Source of the DNA: Bacillota bacterium
Lineage (GTDB): Bacteria; Bacillota; Clostridia; Lachnospirales; Cellulosilyticaceae
Direction of reading: 5' to 3'
NCBI GenBank assembly: GCA_023415525.1
Contig: JAEZKI010000286.1
Location: forward strand, 1-7,449
DNA: 7,449 nt
The position numbers and the translations under genes were made by a program. Positions 1 to 6,862 of the stretch are shown here, piece after piece. Positions within the stretch are counted from its first letter, which is position 1. The number at the start of each line of letters is the position of its first letter. Under the pieces are notes generated by a model. The model did no database searches. It was not told the DNA's origin and saw nothing but the letters and a program-made list of their open reading frames with translations.

Positions 1-266
1 CTGTAAAGGAAGAAAAAAGTTATGTCTTTCGCGTAAGAGATACAGGAATTGGTATCCCAAAAGAAAGTTTAGAACATATTTTTGAGCGGTTCTATCGGGT
101 AGATAAGAGTCGCTCTAGAAAAAGTGGAGGAACCGGACTGGGCTTATCCATTGTCAAACATATTGCCCAGCTCTACAATGCAAAGGTTACTGTAGAGAGT
201 GAAGAAGGGAAAGGCTCTTGCTTTACACTCTGCTTTATGCAGGATGACAACAATAGAAATAAGTGA
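1..266 (+). CDS. phoR: Sensor histidine kinase, C-terminal fragment (probably PhoR), 5' end outside the window
   Basis: Only the last 87 complete codons are present, reading in frame from base 3 to a TGA at 264-266. They cover the ATP-binding end of a HATPase_c domain. The G1 box DTGIGIP lies at fragment residues 13-19, the F box FERFYR at 27-32 and the G2 box GTGLGLSI at 43-50, followed by the usual closing strand [13 protein letters not shown]. This block binds ATP and phosphorylates the conserved histidine of the kinase, which lies upstream of the window. The [13 protein letters not shown]...[13 protein letters not shown] pattern is typical of the PhoR/WalK/ResE group. The PhoR assignment rests mainly on context: a pst-phoU operon with Pho boxes lies about 1.4 kb downstream, and phoPR commonly sits beside pst. 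The sensor and DHp domains cannot be seen. Kinase identity is near certain; PhoR is an inference. Confidence 0.85.
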   Translation, partial: VKEEKSYVFRVRDTGIGIPKESLEHIFERFYRVDKSRSRKSGGTGLGLSIVKHIAQLYNAKVTVESEEGKGSCFTLCFMQDDNNRNK

Positions 267-284
267 AACAACAAGGATAGAATG

Positions 285-340
285 AAAAAACACTCCTAAA
301 AGTAGAGACTTTTAATCTCTGGTTTTAGGGGTGTTTTTTT
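285..340. terminator. Bidirectional intrinsic terminator between convergent genes
   Basis: A long hairpin has an outer stem of AAAAAACACTCCTAAAA (285-301) against TTTTAGGGGTGTTTTTT (323-339), with a single T-G wobble in 17 pairs. An inner AGAGA/TCTCT stem (304-308 with 316-320) closes the top. A T run follows the stem on both strands (TTTTTTT at 334-340 on plus; AAAAAA at 285-290, which reads as T on minus). It can therefore end both the kinase transcript, 19 bases after its stop, and the methyltransferase transcript, whose stop codon ends 8 bases away. Confidence 0.9.
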
Positions 341-348
341 GAGAGCCT

Positions 349-1524
349 TTAATCTTCTTTGGGTATAGCCTTAAAGTTTTCACCATCCTTTGGAGGTTTA
401 GGGCCAAAGTATTGATAAAAATTAACTTGTAAATTACCATTAAAAAGTTTACGGGTTTTATTGGCTTTTTTACCATAGTCCTTTTCAAAGGTAGGACTAG
501 AAGTAACGGTATAGAGAGACCAGGTGGGATTGCTATTCATAAGGGTACGAAGATCCTTGTGAAGGCGTTCCACTTTTTCTTTGTCACTAATACGTTCACC
601 ATAAGGAGGATTAGACATAACCACGCCATAGTCACCATGAGGCAAAGAAGTTTTGTGGATAGGCTTAGCAAAGAACTGGATATAGTCACCTACTCCTGCT
701 GCATTAGCATTTTCCCTGGCACTTAAAATGGCATTTCGGTCAATATCGGAGGCATAAATAATGGGACTTCCTTTTTGATCAATAGCTTCTCTTGCTTCTT
801 CACGGAGTTCGTCCCATAGTTCTTTTGGCACTTGAGGCCAACGACAAGAAGAAAAAGAACGATTCAGACCAGGGGCGATATTTTTAGCCATCATAGCGGC
901 TTCGATTGCAAAGGTACCTGAACCGCAGAAAGGATCATAGAGAATACGTCCTTTTTTCCAATAGCTAATTTGTAAGAGAGCAGCCGCTAATGTTTCTTTA
1001 ATAGGGGCTTCAACGGAGCTTACGCGATAGCCTCTTTTGTGGAGCCCATCTGGCCCAGTTGTATCGATGGTTAAGGTAGCTACATCCTTAAGAAGAGCCA
1101 CTTGTACGGTATAAGAAGGACCTGTTTCAGGAAACCAATCTATTGCGTAGTGCTGTTGGAGGCGTTTAACAATGGCCTTTTTTGTAATGGCTTGACAGTC
1201 GGAGATACTAAAAAGAGCAGATTTAACGGACTTGCCATTGACAGTAAATTTAGCATCCGGAGTGATCCATTCTTCCCAAGGTAAGACATGAACCTGATTA
1301 AAGAGTTCTTCAAAGGAAGTTGCCTTGAATTCACCCATTTTGATATAGACACGGTCAGCACTTCTTAACCACAGATTAGATAGGACAATGGCTTCAGCAT
1401 CTCCCGTATAGGTAATCTTGCCATCAGATACAGAGGTAATCTCATAGCCTAAATCTTCCACTTCTTTTTTGACCATCGCTTCCAGGCCAAAAGTAGAGGT
1501 GGCAATTAACTCAAAAGTTTTCAT
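349..1524 (-). CDS. ypsC: THUMP-domain class I SAM-dependent 23S rRNA (guanine-N2) methyltransferase, RlmL/YpsC family
   Basis: This is a 391-residue RNA methyltransferase of the RlmL N-terminal type (YpsC in Bacillus; often annotated rlmL). The family methylates a guanine of 23S rRNA at N2, the m2G2445 position in E. coli. The N-terminal part (about residues 1-55) is the ferredoxin-like lead-in, and about 60-155 is the THUMP RNA-binding domain, ending in the conserved GLHKRGYR (160-167). The Rossmann-fold catalytic domain follows: SAM-binding motif I DPFCGSGTF (197-205), an acidic ASDID at the end of strand 2 (258-262), and the catalytic NPPYGER motif (305-311). The length matches the Gram-positive single-domain form; the E. 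coli protein carries a further RlmK domain that is absent here. The ATG at 1522-1524 gives the usual family N-terminus (MKTFELIATSTFGLEA) and has an AAGGAG ribosome binding site at 1531-1536. The gene is divergent from pstS and convergent with the kinase. The family is secure; the exact target base in this organism is inferred by homology. Confidence 0.93.
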   Translation of the reverse strand: MKTFELIATSTFGLEAMVKKEVEDLGYEITSVSDGKITYTGDAEAIVLSNLWLRSADRVYIKMGEFKATSFEELFNQVHVLPWEEWITPDAKFTVNGKSVKSALFSISDCQAITKKAIVKRLQQHYAIDWFPETGPSYTVQVALLKDVATLTIDTTGPDGLHKRGYRVSSVEAPIKETLAAALLQISYWKKGRILYDPFCGSGTFAIEAAMMAKNIAPGLNRSFSSCRWPQVPKELWDELREEAREAIDQKGSPIIYASDIDRNAILSARENANAAGVGDYIQFFAKPIHKTSLPHGDYGVVMSNPPYGERISDKEKVERLHKDLRTLMNSNPTWSLYTVTSSPTFEKDYGKKANKTRKLFNGNLQVNFYQYFGPKPPKDGENFKAIPKED

Positions 1525-1556
1525 ACAAATCTCCTTATCATTCGTTAGGTAAGTTT

Positions 1557-1585
1557 ATTCTACCCCATCCTTAAGCATCTGTATA
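1557..1585 (-). promoter_or_regulatory. Candidate sigma-A promoter of the methyltransferase gene
   Basis: On the minus strand a -35-like TATACA (1580-1585) is followed after 17 bp by TAGAAT (1557-1562). The match is 4/6 and 5/6 to consensus, with ideal spacing. Initiation near 1550 would leave a leader of about 25 nt carrying the AAGGAG site. The -35 lies only 10 bp from the first Pho box of the divergent pst promoter. This is a pattern match only. Confidence 0.45.
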
Positions 1586-1595
1586 GAGGGAGAGC

Positions 1596-1649
1596 TTAAC
1601 ATAGATTTAACATTCCTCCAATATAAACCAAACATTGATCGTTTATGAT
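1596..1649 (+). promoter_or_regulatory. PhoP-binding Pho boxes and Pho-dependent promoter of the pst operon
   Basis: Two perfect TTAACA hexamers (1596-1601 and 1607-1612) are separated by exactly 5 bp. At the same 11-bp period come two weaker copies, CCAATA (1618-1623) and CAAACA (1629-1634). Direct TT(A/T/C)ACA repeats spaced by about 5 bp are the established binding sites of PhoP dimers in Bacillus, and four hexamers make the standard unit. A -10-like TATGAT (1644-1649, 5/6 match) lies 9 bp after the last box, in the position expected when the regulator takes the place of a good -35 element. Transcription would start near 1656. The position directly upstream of pstS supports induction under phosphate starvation. 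The first two boxes are clear; the degenerate copies and the -10 are inferred. Confidence 0.72.
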
Positions 1650-1653
1650 GAGC

Positions 1654-1682
1654 TTGTAAGTTAAATAAGTCTTTTCTATAAA
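1654..1682 (+). promoter_or_regulatory. Second candidate sigma-A promoter upstream of pstS
   Basis: TTGTAA (1654-1659) and TATAAA (1677-1682) are separated by 17 bp and match consensus at 4/6 and 5/6. Start would be near 1689, about 40 nt before the pstS ATG. It could give basal expression independent of PhoP, or be a chance match in AT-rich DNA. The -10 lies inside a tandem repeat of TATAAATG (1677-1684 and 1687-1694), so a second TATAAA is offered 10 bp downstream. Confidence 0.4.
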
Positions 1683-1729
1683 TGTTTATAAATGTGTGAA
1701 AATTATAAGAACATAAGGAGGGTTTAGGA

Positions 1730-2572
1730 ATGAAAAAAAGATTACTAGCCAGTGCAATGGTAATAGTAGTAGGTACAATGATGCTGACAGGTTGTGGTTC
1801 TCAAGAAGAAAAGAATCTAAAAGAAGGAACAAAGGTTTCCATTGTAGGTTCTACAACTATAGCAGAACCAATGGAAAAATTAGCAGCTAAATATAAGGAA
1901 CTTGGTAATACAGATAATCTTGAAGTACAAGGAAATGGTTCTTCAGCAGGGATTAAAGCTACTATAGAGGGGACAGCGGATATTGGTATGAGTTCCCGTG
2001 AATTAAAGGACGAAGAAAAAACATCTGGAATCCAAGAAACAGTTATTGCCTATGATGGTATTGCCGTCATTCTCCACCCTTCTAATACGGTCACTGATTT
2101 AACAAAAGACCAAGTTAAAGAGATCTTTGAAGGGAAAATTACCAACTGGAAAGAAGTAGGGGGTAATGATAAGGATATTGTTGTTGTAACGCGAGAAGCA
2201 GGCTCTGGTACAAGAGCTGCCTTTGAAGAAATCTTAAAGCTTATGGATGAGAACAAAGCTTCTACTATCACAGAGGTTGCCCTTGTAGGAGAAGGAACAG
2301 GAACGATTATGAAAACAGTAGCAACAAAAGAAACTTCGATTGGTTTCGTATCAGAAGGTTACCTTGATGATACAGTAAGAGCAGTAAAAATAGACGGTGT
2401 CCCATGTACAGTAGAGAATGTAAAAGGTGGTAATTACCCTATTTCCAGGCCATTAATTCTCGTTAATCAGCCATCTATCAAGCCAGAAGCCCAGGCTGTT
2501 ATTGACTTTATTCTAAGCAAGGATGGGCAAGCCATTATAGGAGAGAAGTATATCCCAGTAAAAAATGAATAA
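1730..2572 (+). CDS. pstS: Phosphate ABC transporter substrate-binding lipoprotein PstS
   Basis: PstS captures inorganic phosphate outside the cytoplasmic membrane and delivers it to the PstCA channel. The 280-residue product begins with a lipoprotein signal: MKKR, a hydrophobic stretch, then the lipobox LTGC with the lipidated cysteine at residue 22. The mature protein shows the PBP-like phosphate-binding segments: GSTTIAEP (40-47), NGSSAGI (69-75), GTADIGMSSRELKDEE (81-96) and TREAGSGTR (154-162). Backbone and side-chain contacts to phosphate lie in these loops in characterised PstS proteins. The length is typical of the shorter Gram-positive form. The ATG at 1730 has a strong AAGGAGGG site at 1715-1722, 7 nt upstream. 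It is the first gene of the operon and lies 38 bp before pstC, the largest internal gap, which is common where pstS is made in excess. Pho boxes lie upstream. No internal terminator is evident after it. Confidence 0.97.
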   Translation: MKKRLLASAMVIVVGTMMLTGCGSQEEKNLKEGTKVSIVGSTTIAEPMEKLAAKYKELGNTDNLEVQGNGSSAGIKATIEGTADIGMSSRELKDEEKTSGIQETVIAYDGIAVILHPSNTVTDLTKDQVKEIFEGKITNWKEVGGNDKDIVVVTREAGSGTRAAFEEILKLMDENKASTITEVALVGEGTGTIMKTVATKETSIGFVSEGYLDDTVRAVKIDGVPCTVENVKGGNYPISRPLILVNQPSIKPEAQAVIDFILSKDGQAIIGEKYIPVKNE

Positions 2573-2610
2573 AAGCTATATAAAACTTAAGTTAAGGTAG
2601 ATGGTGTAAA

Positions 2611-3462
2611 ATGGAAAAAATAATGAAAAAAGTATTTTGGCTTTGTGCAGCCATCATGATTATAGTCATTGGTTTTATGGGAGCATATATCGTAATAGGG
2701 GGGCTCCCTTTTTTCTCACATACTCATTTGTTAGAGTTTTTACTGGGGGAGAAATGGAACCCCTCCGGTGAGCTTTATGGGATTTTGCCTATGCTCCTTG
2801 CTAGCCTCTATGGAACAATAGGTTCAACCCTTATTGGAGTAGTTGTTGGAATAAGTACAGCTATTGTATTAGTAGAAATTCTTCCACAAAAGCTGGCAAA
2901 AGTCTTTTCTGCAGCCATTGACCTTTTAGCAGGTATTCCTTCTGTTATTTATGGGTTTTGGGGGTTAGTGGTGATTGTACCTATTATTGATAAGATATGG
3001 GGAGGGAGAGGTGCTGGAAGTAGTTTATTAGCAGTTATCATCATCCTTTCTATAATGATTTTACCCACGATTATTCGTATGACAGAAGTAAGCCTTCGTG
3101 CTGTTCCAGTAGAATATAAAGAAGGAGCATTAGGACTTGGGGCTTCTAAATATCAATACATTTTTCATGTACAACTGGGTGCTGCTAAGTCAGGCATTTT
3201 AGCTGGAATCGTTTTGGGTATAGGAAGAGCTCTTGGTGAAACCATGGCAGTTATTTTAGTAGCAGGGAATGCCCCCATTATTCCAAGGAATCTCGTAGAC
3301 CCTGTTAGAACCCTTACAGCTAATATTGCTATTGAGATGGGTTATGCCCAAGGGAATCATCAACAAGCTTTATTTGCTACAGGAATGATTTTATTTGTAC
3401 TTATTATGCTTATTAATTTTGCCCTTACAAAATGGATAAAGACAGGTAGGAGGGGAGCGTAG
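2611..3462 (+). CDS. pstC: Phosphate ABC transporter permease PstC
   Basis: One of the two membrane subunits of the high-affinity phosphate importer. The 283 residues contain about six hydrophobic segments (roughly 8-31, 58-86, 103-126, 138-155, 187-217 and 250-275). The cytoplasmic EAA coupling loop that contacts PstB is seen at EYKEGALGLGASKYQ (168-182), followed by the conserved GIVLGIGRALGETMAV. The segment LLAGIPSVIYGFWGL (105-119) is also characteristic of Pst permeases. The chosen ATG at 2611 has only a poor ribosome binding site (AAGG at 2594-2597, 13 nt away; GGTG at 2603-2606). An in-frame ATG four codons later (2623) is an alternative that would remove only MEKI. The stop is 2 bases before the pstA start, so the two permeases are probably translated together. 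Confidence 0.96.
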   Translation: MEKIMKKVFWLCAAIMIIVIGFMGAYIVIGGLPFFSHTHLLEFLLGEKWNPSGELYGILPMLLASLYGTIGSTLIGVVVGISTAIVLVEILPQKLAKVFSAAIDLLAGIPSVIYGFWGLVVIVPIIDKIWGGRGAGSSLLAVIIILSIMILPTIIRMTEVSLRAVPVEYKEGALGLGASKYQYIFHVQLGAAKSGILAGIVLGIGRALGETMAVILVAGNAPIIPRNLVDPVRTLTANIAIEMGYAQGNHQQALFATGMILFVLIMLINFALTKWIKTGRRGA

Positions 3463-3464
3463 AA

Positions 3465-4262
3465 ATGAAAGTTAAGCAGAAGGATTACATAATACAAACC
3501 TTGTTAATAGCCATTTCACTTTTGACTATTGGCGTATTACTTTGGATTATTACTTATATTTTTATAAATGGTATTGCCCATATCGATTTAATAAAATTAT
3601 TTCCACCGATGGTAGCCACTTTATATATTGTAGTACTGGGCTTAATGATTTCGGCACCTATAGGAATTGGAGCAGCTATTTATCTTCATGAATATGCCAA
3701 GGAGGGTAGATTTGTAAGAATCATTCGGTTTGCCACAGAAAGCTTGGCAGCAGTACCCTCTATTCTCTTTGGTCTTTTTGGAATGATTTTCATTCAAACC
3801 CAGTTAAAACTTGGTTTTTCTATGGTATCAGGTGCCCTTACTGTTTCTATGATGGTGCTCCCAACTCTCGTAAAAGCCACAGAAGAAGCGTTAAAGACAG
3901 TTCCCAATAGCTATAGAGAAGGGTCTCTTGCTTTGGGAGCTACTAAATATGCAACTATTGCAAAAGTTATTTTGCCTACTGCACTTCCAGGTATTTTGAC
4001 AGGAGTTGTATTGGGCATTGGACGCATTGTAGGTGAGACAGCAGCTATTTACCTTACAGCAGGAACGATGTATCGTTTACCACAGCATGCAATGGAGTCA
4101 GGAAGAACTTTAGCAGTACATCTTTATTTATTAGCTAAAGAGGGGATCTCATTTGATGAGGCCTATGGGACAGCTCTTGCCTTACTCGTTGTAATACTCT
4201 GTTTAAATTTAACCACCTATTTCATAGGAAGTAAGTTAAACATTAGTAATCGTAGCAAATAA
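3465..4262 (+). CDS. pstA: Phosphate ABC transporter permease PstA
   Basis: The second channel subunit of the phosphate importer, paired with PstC. The 265 residues include a first membrane segment at about 9-35, a group from about 48 to 110, and later ones near 118-136, 165-190 and 233-255. The EAA loop [17 protein letters not shown] lies at 149-165, then [21 protein letters not shown] (180-200), which identifies PstA rather than PstC. The protein is shorter than many PstA proteins: the external stretch between the first helix and the MVATLYIV helix is only about 13 residues ([13 protein letters not shown]). The GGAGGGG ribosome binding site (3449-3455) lies within the end of pstC, and the ATG is 2 bases after the pstC stop, indicating translational coupling. 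A 14-bp gap leads to pstB. Confidence 0.96.
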   Translation: MKVKQKDYIIQTLLIAISLLTIGVLLWIITYIFINGIAHIDLIKLFPPMVATLYIVVLGLMISAPIGIGAAIYLHEYAKEGRFVRIIRFATESLAAVPSILFGLFGMIFIQTQLKLGFSMVSGALTVSMMVLPTLVKATEEALKTVPNSYREGSLALGATKYATIAKVILPTALPGILTGVVLGIGRIVGETAAIYLTAGTMYRLPQHAMESGRTLAVHLYLLAKEGISFDEAYGTALALLVVILCLNLTTYFIGSKLNISNRSK

Positions 4263-4276
4263 TAAGGAGAAATAAG

Positions 4277-5026
4277 ATGAATAAAATAATAAGTGTTGAG
4301 GATTTATCCTTTTATTACGGGGATTTTAAAGCCCTAAAAAATATTAGTTTGGACGTAATAGAAAATGAAGTGTTGGCTTTTATCGGTCCTTCAGGCTGTG
4401 GAAAGTCTACTTTGCTGCGTCTCTTTAATCGTATGAGTGACTTAGCTGAAGGGGCAAAGATGGAAGGTAAAATTGATTTTAAGGGAAAGCCTCTTTTTGA
4501 AATAGATGTCATTGAACTACGTAAAAGAGTAGGTATGGTTTTTCAAAGACCTAATCCTTTTCCCATGAGTATTTATGATAACATAGCTTATGGTCCTAAG
4601 ATGCAAGGAATTAGAAAAAAGGCAGAGTTAGATGAGCTTGTAGAAGATAGCTTAAGAAAAGCTGCTATTTGGGAGGAAGTAAAGGACAAACTTCGTAAAA
4701 ATGCCATTACTTTGTCAGGAGGACAACAACAAAGAATTTGTATTGCACGTTCTATCGCTATGCGCCCAGACGTTTTATTAATGGATGAACCCACCTCAGC
4801 CTTAGATCCTATTTCAACTTCTAAAATAGAAGATTTGATAAGTGAACTTAAAAAGCAGTATACGATTGTCATTGTGACACATAATATGCAACAAGCAGCA
4901 CGTATTTCTGATCGTACGGCCTTCTTCTTATTAGGTGAGCTGATTGAATTAGATAGAACTCAAACTCTATTTAATACGCCACATCATAAGAAGACAGAAG
5001 ACTATATTACAGGACGATTTGGTTAA
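4277..5026 (+). CDS. pstB: Phosphate ABC transporter ATP-binding protein PstB
   Basis: The ATPase that powers phosphate import, acting as a dimer on the cytoplasmic face of PstCA. The 249 residues carry every ABC motif: Walker [10 protein letters not shown] (37-45), a Q loop in [11 protein letters not shown] (86-96, glutamine 90), the signature LSGGQQQR (146-153), Walker B VLLMDEP (166-172) with catalytic Glu171, the D loop SALDP (174-178), and the switch histidine in THN (His202). FNRMSDL after Walker [19 protein letters not shown], and the C-terminal [13 protein letters not shown] are specific to PstB. The length is normal and no key residue is missing. The ATG has an AAGGAG site at 4264-4269, 7 nt upstream. 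Confidence 0.98.
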   Translation: MNKIISVEDLSFYYGDFKALKNISLDVIENEVLAFIGPSGCGKSTLLRLFNRMSDLAEGAKMEGKIDFKGKPLFEIDVIELRKRVGMVFQRPNPFPMSIYDNIAYGPKMQGIRKKAELDELVEDSLRKAAIWEEVKDKLRKNAITLSGGQQQRICIARSIAMRPDVLLMDEPTSALDPISTSKIEDLISELKKQYTIVIVTHNMQQAARISDRTAFFLLGELIELDRTQTLFNTPHHKKTEDYITGRFG

Positions 5027-5041
5027 TAGGGGGGAAATGTG

Positions 5042-5722
5042 ATGACACTTAGAAAACGATATGAAGAAAAATTAAGACAATTAAATGATAAGATAATTGA
5101 GATGGGACATATTACAAATCGCCTTATTGGACAGACTATTGAGGCCATTAGGATAGATGATAAGGACTTGGCTCAAAGAACTATATTAGAGGATGATGTC
5201 ATTGATAATCTACAACTGGAGATAGAGAGAGAATGTGCGCTTCTCATTGCATTGCAACAGCCAGTAGCTAGTGATTTACGCTTTATCATTTCTGCCATTA
5301 AGATCATTACAGATATTGAACGTATTGCTGACCAATGTTCAGATATTTGTCAGTATAGTTTAAAGATGAAAGATGGAAGTTGGAAGGAAGAAGTCAATTA
5401 TCAAAGGCATATTGAGAGAATGGCCCTTAGTACTAAGAAGATGCTAGAGCAAACATTGACAAGTTTTACTTTACAAGACCAGGAACTAGCCAGAGAAGTC
5501 TTGCGATCAGATGACAAAATTGATGAAAGCTTTCTTAAGATATGGGAGGAAATCAAAGATGAAATGATAGCCAGGCCGGATTTCATTGAAACAGGTATGC
5601 AGTATATCATGGTGATTAAATACCTAGAAAGAATAGCCGACCATATTACCAATATTGCAGAGTGGATACTCTATAGTAATACAGGCGAATACCTTATTCA
5701 TGCTACACCAGAGGAAGAATAA
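5042..5722 (+). CDS. phoU: Phosphate signaling complex protein PhoU
   Basis: PhoU is a cytoplasmic helical-bundle protein that connects the Pst transporter to the PhoR kinase and keeps the Pho response off when phosphate is plentiful. The 226-residue protein shows the duplicated three-helix repeat. Each half carries the metal-binding acidic motif: DIERIADQCSDI (91-102) in the first and YLERIADHITNIAEW (194-208) in the second. QQPVASDLRFIISAIKI (72-88) is the conserved helix before the first motif. I chose the ATG at 5042 because the G-rich ribosome binding site (GGGGGG, 5029-5034) is 7 nt upstream. A GTG one codon earlier (5039) is possible but only 4 nt from that site. It is the last gene of the operon, 15 bp after pstB, and its final codons form the left arm of the operon terminator. 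Confidence 0.96.
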   Translation: MTLRKRYEEKLRQLNDKIIEMGHITNRLIGQTIEAIRIDDKDLAQRTILEDDVIDNLQLEIERECALLIALQQPVASDLRFIISAIKIITDIERIADQCSDICQYSLKMKDGSWKEEVNYQRHIERMALSTKKMLEQTLTSFTLQDQELAREVLRSDDKIDESFLKIWEEIKDEMIARPDFIETGMQYIMVIKYLERIADHITNIAEWILYSNTGEYLIHATPEEE

Positions 5723-5742
5723 ATAAATCCTCTGGTTTTTTT
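5708..5742 (+). terminator. Intrinsic terminator of the pst-phoU operon
   Basis: A perfect 8-bp stem CCAGAGGA (5708-5715) with TCCTCTGG (5728-5735) encloses a 12-nt loop and is followed by seven T. The left arm lies in the last phoU codons and the stop codon TAA (5720-5722) is in the loop. A second T run follows at 5744-5750. Confidence 0.88.
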
Positions 5743-5748
5743 GTTTTT

Positions 5749-5777
5749 TTGATTAATGCAAATTTTAATTATATAAT
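5749..5777 (+). promoter_or_regulatory. Sigma-A-type promoter of the AraC-family gene
   Basis: TTGATT (5749-5754) is followed after exactly 17 bp by a perfect TATAAT (5772-5777). It starts 6 bp after the T tract of the phoU terminator, so the regulator gene is transcribed independently of the pst operon. Initiation would be near 5784, leaving a leader of about 170 nt before the ATG at 5957. Confidence 0.72.
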
Positions 5778-5783
5778 AGTATT

Positions 5784-5956
5784 AAAGAAGAAATCCTAGA
5801 GGAGATGCATAAAAAGCGGTTTCTCCATCATCAAAGAACCTTGTACCACATAGAAACTTCAGATGGCTATGGAATTTTGCTTGTAAAAAGAGCATGCCTA
5901 ATCAAATGGCATACTACCTCGTTCGTGTACTCTATAGATAAAGGAGGTGCTTATAA
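5784..5956 (+). promoter_or_regulatory. Long untranslated leader of the AraC-family gene with possible ribosome-site pairing
   Basis: The predicted leader is unusually long for a simple promoter. I recognise no known riboswitch. Visible pairings are GGAGA (5801-5805) with TCTCC (5822-5826), ATGCC (5894-5898) with GGCAT (5908-5912), and ACCTC (5916-5920) with GAGGT (5944-5948). The last would cover the Shine-Dalgarno site AAGGAGGT (5941-5948). All stems are short, so any regulatory role is speculative. Confidence 0.3.
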
Positions 5957-6862
5957 ATGCACGCATGGGAACAAATACAGGAGACTGTAGATTTTATTGA
6001 GGAACATTTAGATGAAGAGATTAATATTGAAAGCTTGGCAAATAGGGCTTCGCTATCCCCTTTTTATTTTCAACGCTTATTTAGCCGACTCATTAAGAAG
6101 CCAATTGCAGAGTATGTCAAACTTCGCCGAATGGCAAAGGCCACTGAGATTTTGCTTCAAAAGGACAAACGTATTTTAGATTGTGCCTTAGACCTAGGAT
6201 TTTCCTCACATGAACACTTTACACGTACTTTTAAAGATACTTTTGGAATGACACCAGATGAGTATCGTAAGAAACCAATAGCATTAAATCGCATGACAAA
6301 GCCAGAGCTTTTACTTCATTATGTAGTAACTGATGAAGGTTTTCCATTGATTACAGAGGGAATCGTCTTAGAAATAAACCGAAAACAAATAAAAGAACCC
6401 CTCCATTTTATCGGTTTAAAAAAAGATTTACCCTTTGAGTTTGTAGAAGGACTAGGAACAGAATCTGGGGTTGACCCATTGGATACCCTTTGGCGAAGCT
6501 TTCATGAGCAGAAGGAGGAGTTACTTCATCTTTCTGTAGATAGCGAAGAAGTAGGTGTGACATATCCCTGTTTAAAGGAAGGTTATTTTAGCTATTTCGC
6601 AGGAGCAAAGGCCAAACAAGAAGAAGCTTCAGGTGATTTTATAAACTGGGAGCTACCCATGGGAGACTATTTGGTTTGTTCTTTTGAAGCGGAGAATTTT
6701 GAGGCTCTTGTTATGGACGCTCTTTATAAAGCTCAACAGTACATTTATAACACCTGGCTCCCCAAGCATAAACTTCAGACAGAGGCATTTTGTATGGAGC
6801 GCTATGCAAGCCATTCTCCTGAAACAAGAAGTATGGAAATTTGGATGAAGCTAATTAAATAA
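5957..6862 (+). CDS. AraC-family transcriptional regulator with C-terminal GyrI-like effector-binding domain
   Basis: A 301-residue regulator of the Rob/SoxS-like arrangement: the DNA-binding domain is N-terminal and the sensor domain C-terminal. The AraC domain (about residues 5-105) has a first helix-turn-helix at NIESLANRASLSPFYFQRLFSR (23-44). The linker helix is about 49-66. The second helix-turn-helix is ILDCALDLGFSSHEHFTRTFKDTFGMTPDEYR (73-104), which contains the family signature GFSSHEHFTRTFK and GMTPDEYR. Residues of about 140-300 resemble the GyrI-like/SOUL-type effector-binding fold (FIGLKKDL, then GDYLVCSFEA, ending EIWMKLIK). That fold binds small hydrophobic or cationic compounds in relatives such as Rob and BmrR-like sensors. 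The ligand here cannot be read from the sequence. The start has an ideal AAGGAGGT at 5941-5948, 8 nt upstream. The gene has its own promoter and leader and no obvious link to phosphate; its targets may include itself or a transporter elsewhere. Confidence 0.9.
   Translation: MHAWEQIQETVDFIEEHLDEEINIESLANRASLSPFYFQRLFSRLIKKPIAEYVKLRRMAKATEILLQKDKRILDCALDLGFSSHEHFTRTFKDTFGMTPDEYRKKPIALNRMTKPELLLHYVVTDEGFPLITEGIVLEINRKQIKEPLHFIGLKKDLPFEFVEGLGTESGVDPLDTLWRSFHEQKEELLHLSVDSEEVGVTYPCLKEGYFSYFAGAKAKQEEASGDFINWELPMGDYLVCSFEAENFEALVMDALYKAQQYIYNTWLPKHKLQTEAFCMERYASHSPETRSMEIWMKLIK

Noticed and set aside
1102..1361. Open frames on both strands inside the methyltransferase gene
   Set aside because: They lie wholly within a well-supported gene carrying conserved motifs, have no ribosome binding sites of note, and read as shadow frames.
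2584..2593. Perfect 10-bp palindrome AACTTAAGTT between pstS and pstC
   Set aside because: It has no loop and no T run, so it is not a terminator. A 10-bp palindrome is expected by chance in AT-rich DNA, and the genes are clearly one operon.
5039..5041. GTG as the phoU start
   Set aside because: The ATG one codon later has better spacing (7 nt) from the G-rich ribosome binding site and matches the usual short MxLRxxYE-type PhoU N-terminus.
5805..5990. 61-codon open frame starting at an ATG upstream of the AraC gene and overlapping its start
   Set aside because: GAGGAG abuts the ATG with no spacing, the composition looks non-coding, and it overlaps in another frame a gene with a perfect ribosome binding site. 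A leader peptide cannot be fully excluded.
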